NCBI RefSeq assembly: GCF_025263565.1
Contig: NZ_CP079865.1
Location: forward strand, 1,674,001 to 1,738,000
Direction of reading: 5' to 3'
Length of the DNA: 64,000 nucleotides
Source: Mycobacterium sp. SMC-8
Lineage (GTDB): Bacteria; Actinomycetota; Actinomycetes; Mycobacteriales; Mycobacteriaceae
Shown here one piece after another: positions 57,250 through 64,000 of the stretch. Numbering within the stretch: position 1 is the first letter of the stretch; each line of letters starts with the position of its first letter. The translations under genes were made by a program, and so were the position numbers. Under the pieces are notes generated by a model. It searched no databases. It saw only the letters and a list, made by a program, of their open reading frames with translations, and was not told the DNA's origin.

Positions 57250-58002
57250 ATGAGCACAGACGAGAAGATGCTGGCCCGCATCGCGGCACTACTGCGCCAG
57301 GCCGAGGGCACCGACAACCCGCACGAGGCCGACGCGTTCATGGCCGCCGCGCAGCGGCTGGCCACCGCCACCTCGATCGACCTCGCGGTCGCGCGCAGCC
57401 ACACCGACCGGCGCAGCCGAACCCAGACCCCGGTGCAGCGCACCATCACCATCGGTGAGCCCGGCGCTCGCGGGCTGCGCACCTACGTGCAGCTGTTCGT
57501 GGTCATCGCCGCCGCCAACGACGTCAAATGTGACGTCGCGTCGAACTCGACGTTCGTGTACGCCTACGGGTTCGCCGAGGACATCGATACCACCCACGCC
57601 CTCTACACCAGCCTGGTCATGCAGATGGTGCGCGCGTCCAAGGACTACATCGCCTCCGGCGCGCACAGGCCGACCCCCACCATCACGGCGCGGCTGAACT
57701 TCCAGCTGGCGTTCGGCGCCCGGGTGGGGCAGCGGCTAGCCGAGGCGCGCGAGGAAGCGCAGCGCGCCGCCACCAGCGGGCCGGACAGTGTCCCGGGCAC
57801 CGCGATCGCGCTGCGCAACAAGGACCTTGAGCTCAAGGACTACTACCGCCAGACGTCGAGGGCGCGCGGCACCTGGCGCGCCACCAGCGCCACTGCGGGC
57901 TACTCGTCGGCGGCGCGGCGCGCCGGTGACCGCGCCGGTCGCCGGGCCCGGCTGGGCGGTGAGACCGAGCTGGCGGGAGCGCGGTCAGCGCTGGAGAGAT
58001 GA
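57250..58002 (+). CDS. DUF2786-family protein (Rv0184-like)
   Basis: This 250-aa protein begins with the DUF2786 segment EKMLARIAALLRQAEGTDNPHEADAFMAAAQRLATATSIDLAVAR. A larger conserved mycobacterial domain follows (YVQLFVVIAAANDVKCDVASNSTFVYAYGF) before an Arg/Ala-rich tail. The function is unknown. The ATG at 57250 is 7 bp after TACCGT (57237-57242). It overlaps the following metallohydrolase gene by 4 bp. Confidence 0.88.
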   Translation: MSTDEKMLARIAALLRQAEGTDNPHEADAFMAAAQRLATATSIDLAVARSHTDRRSRTQTPVQRTITIGEPGARGLRTYVQLFVVIAAANDVKCDVASNSTFVYAYGFAEDIDTTHALYTSLVMQMVRASKDYIASGAHRPTPTITARLNFQLAFGARVGQRLAEAREEAQRAATSGPDSVPGTAIALRNKDLELKDYYRQTSRARGTWRATSATAGYSSAARRAGDRAGRRARLGGETELAGARSALER

Positions 58003-58490
58003 CGCGGGACGCGCAGCGCGCAAAGGTGTACGCCGCCGAGGAATTCGTGCGCACCATGTTCGACCGCGCCGCGCAGCGGGGAAATCCGGTGCTCGACTTC
58101 TTCGGCGCGCAGCTGACCCTGCCGCCGGAGGCCCGGTTCGCTTCGGCCGAGGCGGTGCAAACCTACGTCGACGGTGTGCTGGCCCATCCTGCGGTCCGGG
58201 ACCGGTGGCCGGCGGTCACGCCGCTGGCGGTGCGGCCGAGGCGGGGCGTCACGGCCGCGCACTACGAGCGCGCGGGGGACGCCGCGACGATCGCGGTGCC
58301 CGAGGGCCGCAGCACCTGGGCGCTGCGGGAGCTGGTGGTGCTGCACGAGATCGCCCACCACCTGTGCGACACCGTCCCGCCGCACGGGCCTGCGTTCGTC
58401 GCGACGTTCTGCGAGCTGGCCGCCGCGGTGATGGGCCCGGAGGCCGCGTACGTGTTGCGCGTCGTGTACGCCAAGGAAGGCGTGAAGTAG
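57999..58490 (+). CDS. Putative metallohydrolase of the TIGR04338 type (Rv0185-like)
   Basis: This 163-aa protein has a zinc-protease-like motif VLHEIAHHLCD (HEIAHH at 116-121) and a possible third ligand in PPHGPAF (His129). It fits a small actinobacterial family of putative metallohydrolases. The substrate is unknown. The start ATG 57999 lies inside the previous gene. Confidence 0.85.
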   Translation: MTRDAQRAKVYAAEEFVRTMFDRAAQRGNPVLDFFGAQLTLPPEARFASAEAVQTYVDGVLAHPAVRDRWPAVTPLAVRPRRGVTAAHYERAGDAATIAVPEGRSTWALRELVVLHEIAHHLCDTVPPHGPAFVATFCELAAAVMGPEAAYVLRVVYAKEGVK

Positions 58491-58500
58491 CGTCGATCCC

Positions 58501-59163
58501 GTGACCACGCCCGACTGGGGATCTCTGGACGACCTGTTCACCCGCGTGCTGCACAGCGAGGACGACGGGATGCGCGCCGCCAGAAAGGCCGGCGACGCCG
58601 CCGGCATGCCCGCGATCGAGGTCTCCGCACAGCACGCGAAACTGCTGGCGTTGCTGGTGAAGATCGCCGGGGCGCGCCGGGTGCTCGAGATCGGCACCCT
58701 GGCCGGCTACAGCACGATCTCGCTGGCCCGCGCGGTCGGCCCCGACGGCACCGTCGTCACCCTCGAATACGAACCCGCGCACGCCGAGATCGCCCGGCGC
58801 AACCTCGAGCGCGCCGGGGTGAGCGATCGGGTCGAGATCGTCGTCGGCGCCGCGCTGGACTCCCTGCCGAGGCTGCAGCAGCGCGGCGACACCTACGACC
58901 TCGTGTTCATCGACGCCGACAAGGAGAACAACGTCTCCTACGTCGAGTGGGCCGTTGCGCTCGGCCGGCCGGGCACCGTGGTCGTCGTCGACAACATCGC
59001 CCGCAACGGCCGCGTGCTCGACCCGGCACCCGACGACGGGCAGGCCAACGCGATTCGCGCGATGTTCGACATGATGGGCGCCCACCCCCGGCTGGACACC
59101 GCGGCGATACAGACCGTGGGCGCCAAAGGCTGGGACGGTTTCGCCCTCGCGGTCGTGGACTAG
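58501..59163 (+). CDS. O-methyltransferase (Rv0187-like)
   Basis: This 220-aa class I methyltransferase of the catechol/caffeoyl-CoA O-methyltransferase type has ARRVLEIGTLAGYSTISLARAV (SAM site), LEYEPAHAEIARRNL and the metal-binding DLVFIDADKENN, with DNIARNGRV further on. It transfers methyl groups to catechol-like hydroxyls with Mg2+. GTG 58501 follows TAGCGT (58488-58493) by 7 bp. Confidence 0.93.
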   Translation: MTTPDWGSLDDLFTRVLHSEDDGMRAARKAGDAAGMPAIEVSAQHAKLLALLVKIAGARRVLEIGTLAGYSTISLARAVGPDGTVVTLEYEPAHAEIARRNLERAGVSDRVEIVVGAALDSLPRLQQRGDTYDLVFIDADKENNVSYVEWAVALGRPGTVVVVDNIARNGRVLDPAPDDGQANAIRAMFDMMGAHPRLDTAAIQTVGAKGWDGFALAVVD

Positions 59164-59174
59164 GGGGTCCTCCG

Positions 59175-59951
59175 ATGGGGCGGGCCTATCTGGGGTACCG
59201 GGCAGACGACGGCGCCACCGACTACGGCGCGTTCTTCGATCCGCAGATGGCGCCGTTGCCCGTCCACGTCGTCGATGCATTGCACCACGGGCCACAGGCC
59301 GCTCCACTGCTGCTCGGATTCAACAGCGCAGCAACACTTCTCGACGACGGATACCACCCGACCGAAACGGGGTACGGCCGGCTGGCCAACGGAGCGTCTG
59401 AGGTGTCGGTGCTCACCGACATGCCCGGGGTGGCCCCCGGGATGTGGGCCTGGTGGTTCGGCTGGCATGGCAGCGACAGCCGCCGCTACAAGTTGTGGCA
59501 TCCCCGCGCACACGTGGCGGCGCGGTGGGCCGACGGCGGCGGCGACGGCCACTACGCCGGCCGCACCTGCCTGGTCGAGGAGTACCTCGGATCCGCCTAC
59601 ACCAGGGCCGCGATCCGATTCGTCGCGCCGCGCACGCTCGGGATCGACGAATCCCGGCTCGGTGATTCGGTCGCGGTGTGCGCGCGCCTGGGCTCGTCCG
59701 AGACGCCGGTCGACATCGGCTGGTTGATCCACCATGTCCGCGCGACACCCACCGGCGCCGAAATGCGGTCCCGGTTTTGGCTCGGCGGCCCGTATACCGG
59801 GGTGCGCCATGGAAACCTGTTGGCCAACACCGTGGTTCGGCCCGTCGCGGAACGCCGGCTGCCCGACCCGCGGGATCTGTTGGTGCACTGCGCGCAGGAG
59901 ATGAATCACCTGGCCGCGTTCCTGCCCGCCCTGCACGCCAGGTTGGGTTAG
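59175..59951 (+). CDS. DAPG-hydrolase-family (PhlG-like) protein
   Basis: This 258-aa protein resembles 2,4-diacetylphloroglucinol hydrolase. It has MWAWWFGWHGSDSRRYKLWHPRAH (putative Zn ligands), the Glu in CLVEEYLG and the C-terminal HCAQEMNHLAAFLP, an HxxxE pair. Members cleave C-C bonds of acylated phloroglucinols or related ketones. The start ATG 59175 sits after a GGGGGTCCTCC stretch. The substrate here is unknown. Confidence 0.8.
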   Translation: MGRAYLGYRADDGATDYGAFFDPQMAPLPVHVVDALHHGPQAAPLLLGFNSAATLLDDGYHPTETGYGRLANGASEVSVLTDMPGVAPGMWAWWFGWHGSDSRRYKLWHPRAHVAARWADGGGDGHYAGRTCLVEEYLGSAYTRAAIRFVAPRTLGIDESRLGDSVAVCARLGSSETPVDIGWLIHHVRATPTGAEMRSRFWLGGPYTGVRHGNLLANTVVRPVAERRLPDPRDLLVHCAQEMNHLAAFLPALHARLG

Positions 59952-59976
59952 CGACGCGTTCGGGTATGCCCCGCGC

Positions 59977-60357
59977 ATGTGGACGGTGAGCAGGGACATC
60001 GAGGCGTCGGCGGATGCCGCGTGGCACGTACTGACCGATCTGGACGCGTGGCCGCGGTGGGGGCCGACGGTGGCCGGCGCCGGACTCGACGGTTCGGCCT
60101 TCGAACTGGGTGCGACGGGCCGGGTGTGGACCCCGGTCGGCGTGCCGCTGCCGTTCGTGATCTCCGAACTGGACCAGGGCCGCACCTGGGGCTGGCGGGT
60201 GGCTGGGGTGCCCGCGACCCGGCATGGGGTGGAGCCCCGCGGCGACGGCAGCCGGGTGTGGATGAGCTCGCCGCTGTGGGCGCCCGCGTACCTGCCGGTG
60301 CTCGCGATCGCGCTGCGCCGCATCGAGAATCTGGCGGTGCGGTTTCGAACGAGCTGA
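59977..60357 (+). CDS. SRPBCC-family protein
   Basis: This 126-aa SRPBCC-fold protein (TVSRDIEASADAAWHVLTDLDAWPRWGPTVAGA) has a short, likely complete domain. It lies between the DAPG-hydrolase-like gene (25 bp) and another SRPBCC gene (18 bp), suggesting a small ligand-binding cluster. The ligand is unknown. Confidence 0.75.
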   Translation: MWTVSRDIEASADAAWHVLTDLDAWPRWGPTVAGAGLDGSAFELGATGRVWTPVGVPLPFVISELDQGRTWGWRVAGVPATRHGVEPRGDGSRVWMSSPLWAPAYLPVLAIALRRIENLAVRFRTS

Positions 60358-60375
60358 CCGCGGCAACTATGGGGC

Positions 60376-60816
60376 ATGGCCGTCACCGAATCCCGTGAAA
60401 CCGTGATCGACGCATCGCCGCAGGACATCATGGAGGTCCTGTTCGATTTGGAGTCCCTGACCGAGTGGTCGTCGGCGCACCAGGAGGTCGAGGTGCTCGA
60501 CCGTGACGACCAGGGCCGGCCCACCCGGTCCCGGCAGGTCGTCAAGATCGTCGGGGTCAGCGATGAGCAGGTGCTCGACTACACCGTCCACGACGACGGG
60601 GTCAGTTGGACCCTGGTCAGCTCGAAACAGCAACGCGCACAAGACGCCCGCTACACACTGACCGCGGAGGGCGACAAGACCCGGGTGCGGTTCGAGCTGA
60701 CCGTGGACCCGACGGTGCCGCTGCCCGGATTCCTGATCAAGAAGGGCGCCAAGGGCTTGATGGACACCGCCACCGAGGGTCTGCGCAAGCGGGTGCAGAA
60801 GGTCAAGAGCTCGTGA
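60376..60816 (+). CDS. SRPBCC-family protein
   Basis: This 146-aa SRPBCC protein begins AVTESRETVIDASPQDIMEVLFDLESLTEWSSAHQEVEV and ends with the amphipathic helix GLMDTATEGLRKRVQKVKS. It is most like the TB18.5-type protein at 32217 in layout. It may be a third copy of the same ligand-binding idea in this window. The ligand is unknown. Confidence 0.82.
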   Translation: MAVTESRETVIDASPQDIMEVLFDLESLTEWSSAHQEVEVLDRDDQGRPTRSRQVVKIVGVSDEQVLDYTVHDDGVSWTLVSSKQQRAQDARYTLTAEGDKTRVRFELTVDPTVPLPGFLIKKGAKGLMDTATEGLRKRVQKVKSS

Positions 60817-60925
60817 CGCGCTGAACCTCAACGCCGGCGTCGTCGCCGCGGCGGGCCTCATCGCACTGTCGGGTCTGTGGCCGCCCCCGGATCAGCGAAC
60901 AGGGACCGCCGGGAAGATCGACACT

Positions 60926-62188
60926 GTGACCCCGCCAGATGCTGCCGCGCCGAGCAGTGCCGAACTCGAGGCGATCCAGAAGCGCACCCTGCGCGTCCTG
61001 GTCGCCGCTCAGATCTTCAGCGGCGCGGGTCTGGCCGCCGGCGTCACCGTCGGCGCGTTGCTGGCCCAGGACATGCTCGGCTCCACCGGGCTGGCGGGCC
61101 TGCCCAGCGCGTTGTTCACCATCGGTTCGGCCGCCGCGGCGGCCGTGGTAGGGCAACTGTCTCAGCGCCTCGGCCGCCGCACCGGACTGGCGGCGGGGTA
61201 CCTCACCGGAGCCCTGGGCAGCGTCGGCATCGTGGCGGCCGCGGTCATCGACAACGTGCCGTTGCTGTTGGTCACCCTGTTCGTCTACGGGGCGGGCACC
61301 GCGACCAACCTCCAGGCCCGCTACGCCGGCGCCGACCTGGCCCGCATCGACCACCGCGCCCGCGCGATCAGCACCGTGCTCGTGGCCACGACCCTCGGAG
61401 CGGTCATCGGCCCGAACCTCGTCGGCGTTCTCGGCGACCTCGCCGAGATGCTGGCGGTGCCCCGGCTCGCGGGTCCGTTCCTGCTGGCCGCGGTGGCCTA
61501 CGGAACGGCCGGCATCGTGATCTGGAGCCTGCTACGGCCTGACCCCCTGCAGCTGGCCGCGCGGGTTCGCGAAGCCGAACCGACTGCTGTGCAACGTGAT
61601 TCGGATGTGACGGCCGCCTCGTCTTGCCGGCGCGCAGTGCTCGCCGGTGCGGCGGTCATGATGATCACCCAGCTGGTGATGGTCGCCGTCATGACCATGA
61701 CTCCGGTCTACATGCAGCATCACCAGCACGACCTCGCCGCGGCCGGCCTGGTCATCTCGATTCACGTCGCCGCCATGTATCTGCCCGCGCCGGTCTCGGG
61801 CTACCTGGTCGACCGCTTCGGCCCCACCGCGACCGCAGGCCTGGCCGCGCTGACGCTGATCGCCGCCGGTGTCCTCGCCGCGCTCGCCCCACCGCATTCG
61901 GTGGCCGCGCTGGCCGTCGCGCTGGCCCTGCTCGGCCTGGGCTGGAGCCTCGGGCTGGTCGCAGGCACCACCACCATCACCAACGCCACCCCCGTCGCCA
62001 CCCGCGCGAAAACGCAAGGCACCGTGGACCTGTTCATCGCCCTCGCAGGCGCTGCCGGCGGATTGTTCTCGGGTCTGGTGGTCGCACAGACCAGCTACCC
62101 CACGCTGGCTGTCATCGGGGCCGTCGCCGCGGTGGCGCTGGGCCCGGTGCTGCTGCTGGGCCGCAGGCCGATCACCGGGCCTGGTTGA
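60926..62188 (+). CDS. MFS transporter (Rv0191-like)
   Basis: This 420-aa major facilitator has about 12 membrane helices in two halves and a cytoplasmic middle loop (residues 205-235). The motif-A-like stretch after helix 2 reads GQLSQRLGRRTGLAAGY. M. tuberculosis Rv0191 has been linked to drug or sugar export. The start is GTG 60926. It is convergent with the nitroreductase gene with a 27-bp gap. Confidence 0.88.
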   Translation: MTPPDAAAPSSAELEAIQKRTLRVLVAAQIFSGAGLAAGVTVGALLAQDMLGSTGLAGLPSALFTIGSAAAAAVVGQLSQRLGRRTGLAAGYLTGALGSVGIVAAAVIDNVPLLLVTLFVYGAGTATNLQARYAGADLARIDHRARAISTVLVATTLGAVIGPNLVGVLGDLAEMLAVPRLAGPFLLAAVAYGTAGIVIWSLLRPDPLQLAARVREAEPTAVQRDSDVTAASSCRRAVLAGAAVMMITQLVMVAVMTMTPVYMQHHQHDLAAAGLVISIHVAAMYLPAPVSGYLVDRFGPTATAGLAALTLIAAGVLAALAPPHSVAALAVALALLGLGWSLGLVAGTTTITNATPVATRAKTQGTVDLFIALAGAAGGLFSGLVVAQTSYPTLAVIGAVAAVALGPVLLLGRRPITGPG

Positions 62189-62215
62189 GGCTGACAGTCC
62201 TGGCGGGTGACGGCC

Positions 62216-63037
62216 TCAGTTGAGGTTGAAAGTCGTGGTCTCGGTGACGGAGCGCCGCTCCGTCGGCGGTAGCGGGTCGCCGGCCGCACGCACCCCCAGC
62301 CGGATCAGGACCTGCGGACAGGCCTCGCCGTCGAACACCTCGCATGCCAGCGCCAGACGGTTGCGGGTGTCGCGCAGCGGATCGGTGAGCGGGCAGGTGG
62401 CCAGCCCGAGGGCGGTCGCCGACAGCGTCAGGTCACTGAGTGCCTCGCCGGCGCGGAGCCGGTCGCTGTCGGTGTCGGTGTCGGTCGCCAGCACGAGCAT
62501 CACCGCGTCATCGCCGGGGTGGCCGGGCGGGTCGTCGCCGTAGTGCAGTGTGAACTCGTCGTCACCGGCCCTGCCCCACCGGATGGTCGGCACGACGGCC
62601 AGCGCAACGCCGAAGCGTTCCGCGCGGAGCATGAGCAGCTCCACGGTGCCGGCGGGAAGGGGACCCCGGTACGGCCGCCGGTCGGAGCGCCGGCGGGCGA
62701 TGGTGTCGGCCAGCTCTCGGGTGCCGGCGCCTGCGGGCCGCTGGTCGAGTTCGACCGCCGCGAGCATCCCGTCGGCGGGCATGCGCAGGATCCGGCTCGA
62801 CCACCCGATGGCGGCGAACGCGATCGCGCAGTGATGCAGCACGGCGCCGCAGCTGATGACCACGTCGCGCCGGTCGGAGTCGGTGTCGCCCAGTCGGCGG
62901 CTCCAGTCGGCGGAGAGCTGGACGCCGCGGTGGTCGACGTGCCACCGCCACGGCTGCGTGTTGCCTACCGACGGGGCGTACGCGGCGAGGTCGAGCACGC
63001 TTTCCAGCGTCGCGGTGTCCGGGAACGCCGTCGCCAT
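62216..63037 (-). CDS. Nitroreductase-family (Acg-like) protein
   Basis: This 273-aa protein has the Acg/nitroreductase pattern DLAAYAPSVGNTQPWRW at the N-terminus (flavin phosphate pocket), IARRRSDRRPYRG and ALGLATCPLTDPL near the C-terminus. Acg-type proteins bind or store flavin and may lack nitroreductase activity. ATG 63037 has GGAGG 8 bp upstream. A TAGAAT-like -10 box (63083-63088, minus) lies upstream. It is shorter than Acg (about 330 aa), so it could be a compact paralogue. Confidence 0.85.
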   Translation of the reverse strand: MATAFPDTATLESVLDLAAYAPSVGNTQPWRWHVDHRGVQLSADWSRRLGDTDSDRRDVVISCGAVLHHCAIAFAAIGWSSRILRMPADGMLAAVELDQRPAGAGTRELADTIARRRSDRRPYRGPLPAGTVELLMLRAERFGVALAVVPTIRWGRAGDDEFTLHYGDDPPGHPGDDAVMLVLATDTDTDSDRLRAGEALSDLTLSATALGLATCPLTDPLRDTRNRLALACEVFDGEACPQVLIRLGVRAAGDPLPPTERRSVTETTTFNLN

Positions 63038-63144
63038 CGCTCGCACCTCCGCCCGATGTCCGGTCCTGCGGCCTACGGCGACATTCTAGGAGCCGCGGCT
63101 GCGCATCGGCGGCGGGCAGCACTGCTGTTCCCCTGGCAGGCGGC

Positions 63145-63579
63145 TCACAGCCAGATCGGGGCCACTTCCACCGGATTGATCCGCACCCCGTGGCGGCCGA
63201 TGTCGTAGTAGATCAGGGCACGGAGTTCCTCGGTGGTGATCGTCCATCCGTTCGCGCTATAGGTCTGCCCGGTGCCCAGCACCACATCGCCGGATTCGGG
63301 CCCGGGGATGGCGCCCTGGATGAAGTAGAGTTCGCCGCCGCCCTGCACCACCGAGAGGTTCTGCTTGGCCGGCGCCACCATGAACGGCTTGCCGTCGGTC
63401 CTGCCGCAGACCGCCGCAGGAAACCCGCGGCCCTCGAAATCGGCACTGAGCAGGCACCGGATCTGCCCGTCCTGGAACCGGACGGTCCGGTCGCCGTCGG
63501 CGGCGGCCGCCGACGGGACCCACGGCCCCACGCTCGAACCGACCAGTAGTGCCGCCAGCGCGGCAATCGCTCGAATCAT
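63145..63579 (-). CDS. Secreted protein of unknown function
   Basis: This 144-aa protein has a classic signal peptide (IRAIAALAALLVGSSVGPWVPSAAAADG, cleavage near AAA-D). The mature part of about 115 residues has two Cys (IRCLLS and AVCGRT) likely forming a disulfide. No enzyme motif is recognised. Small secreted proteins of this shape are common in mycobacteria. It lies between the nitroreductase and ilvD genes on the same strand, with its own gap of 80 bp to ilvD. Confidence 0.75.
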   Translation of the reverse strand: MIRAIAALAALLVGSSVGPWVPSAAAADGDRTVRFQDGQIRCLLSADFEGRGFPAAVCGRTDGKPFMVAPAKQNLSVVQGGGELYFIQGAIPGPESGDVVLGTGQTYSANGWTITTEELRALIYYDIGRHGVRINPVEVAPIWL

Positions 63580-63659
63580 GCCGTCTCCGCCCGGAGGAAA
63601 AGCGTCTTCTGGGCAGAGATGCTTGCACGTTCAGTGCGCGCGCACAGTCGAATCGGTGC

Positions 63660-64000
63660 TTAGGTGCACACCGCCCCGACTGCCGCCGATCCGACGAGCT
63701 TGGTGTACTTGGCGAGCACGCCGGTGGTGTAGCGCGGCGGCAGGGGTTCGAAACCTGCCTTGCGCGACTCGAACTCCGCCTCGTCGACCAGGATGTCGAG
63801 GGTGCCGTTGGCGACGTCGAGACGGATCCGATCGCCGTCGCGCACGAACGCGATCGGGCCGCCGTCGACCGCCTCGGGCGCGATGTGGCCGACACACAGG
63901 CCGGTGGTGCCGCCGGAGAACCGACCGTCGGTCATCAGCAGCACGTCCTTGCCGAGACCGGCGCCCTTGATCGCACCCGTGATCGCCAGCATCTCGCGCA
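63660..64000 (-). CDS. ilvD: Dihydroxy-acid dehydratase, C-terminal part (partial)
   Basis: This is the last 113 codons of a gene that continues past the right edge. The sequence [43 protein letters not shown] is the conserved C-terminal segment of IlvD. IlvD dehydrates dihydroxy acids in valine, isoleucine and pantothenate synthesis, using an iron-sulfur cluster whose ligands lie upstream of this part. It corresponds to Rv0189c. The C-terminus ends VGAVCT. Confidence 0.93.
   Translation of the reverse strand, partial: REMLAITGAIKGAGLGKDVLLMTDGRFSGGTTGLCVGHIAPEAVDGGPIAFVRDGDRIRLDVANGTLDILVDEAEFESRKAGFEPLPPRYTTGVLAKYTKLVGSAAVGAVCT

Overview
The window looks like the chromosome of a fast-growing mycobacterium (Mycolicibacterium type). 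The DNA is very GC-rich, GTG starts are common, and genes are packed with ATGA/GTGA overlaps. A complete mce1 locus (mce1R, fadD5, yrbE1AB, mce1A-F, mam1A-D) is present. From memory, the gene order from the TetR/methyltransferase pair at about 9.7-11.3 kb to ilvD at the right edge follows M. tuberculosis Rv0144-Rv0191, with extra genes inserted. No tRNA, rRNA, CRISPR array, insertion sequence or prophage was seen, and no gene-free stretch exceeds 300 bases.

Layout. 1-3.75 kb: fructose PTS cluster, with fruR-fruK-fruA on the minus strand divergent from ptsI. 3.75-6.3 kb: a small hypothetical gene, an RtcB-type RNA ligase gene interrupted by an in-frame TAG, and a pirin. 6.3-9.5 kb: a TetR / small membrane protein / FUSC transporter operon. 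9.6-16.6 kb: TetR, methyltransferase, aldehyde dehydrogenase, SDR, quinone oxidoreductase, HAD hydrolase, a second methyltransferase and a DUF456 protein. A perfect 24-bp inverted repeat then faces the ptpB-fadE2 operon. 18.8-24.1 kb: a catalase-like protein divergent from a Rieske-FAD oxidoreductase, an AraC regulator and a LuxR/HisKA_3 two-component pair. 24.1-27.2 kb: pntA-pntB with a structured 5' leader. 27.3-30 kb: a sulfonate/taurine-type ABC transporter. 30-32.7 kb: a zinc-ribbon protein, an unannotated-looking 36-aa gene, a TetR, a DUF72 protein and an SRPBCC protein. 32.9-48.4 kb: the mce1 locus. 48.4-53.7 kb: DUF1275, fructosamine-kinase-like, phosphodiester-glycosidase-like, SRPBCC, sugar-dehydrogenase lipoprotein and a second pirin. 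53.7-64 kb: MarR, sigG, monoacylglycerol lipase, a lipoprotein hydrolase with no visible catalytic Ser, DUF2786, a metallohydrolase, O-methyltransferase, DAPG-hydrolase-like, two SRPBCC proteins, MFS transporter, nitroreductase, a secreted protein and the 3' end of ilvD.

How it works together. PtsI passes phosphate from PEP toward FruA, FruK phosphorylates fructose-1-P again, and FruR sits in a compact shared promoter. PntAB interconverts NADH and NADPH. The mce1 genes encode an ABC-type lipid importer: YrbE permeases, six Mce proteins and accessory Mam proteins. FadD5 activates acyl chains and Mce1R is the likely local repressor. Rv0183-type lipase, fadE2, fadD5 and the SDR/MDR genes fit host- or environment-derived lipid use.

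Most genes are ordinary mycobacterial core genes. The observations most worth checking are the stop codon in rtcB, the pntA leader, the long palindrome at 16.6 kb, the catalase-like/Rieske pair, the 36-aa ORF and the repeated leaderless-type promoters. All family calls come from reading the translated sequence; no database search was run.
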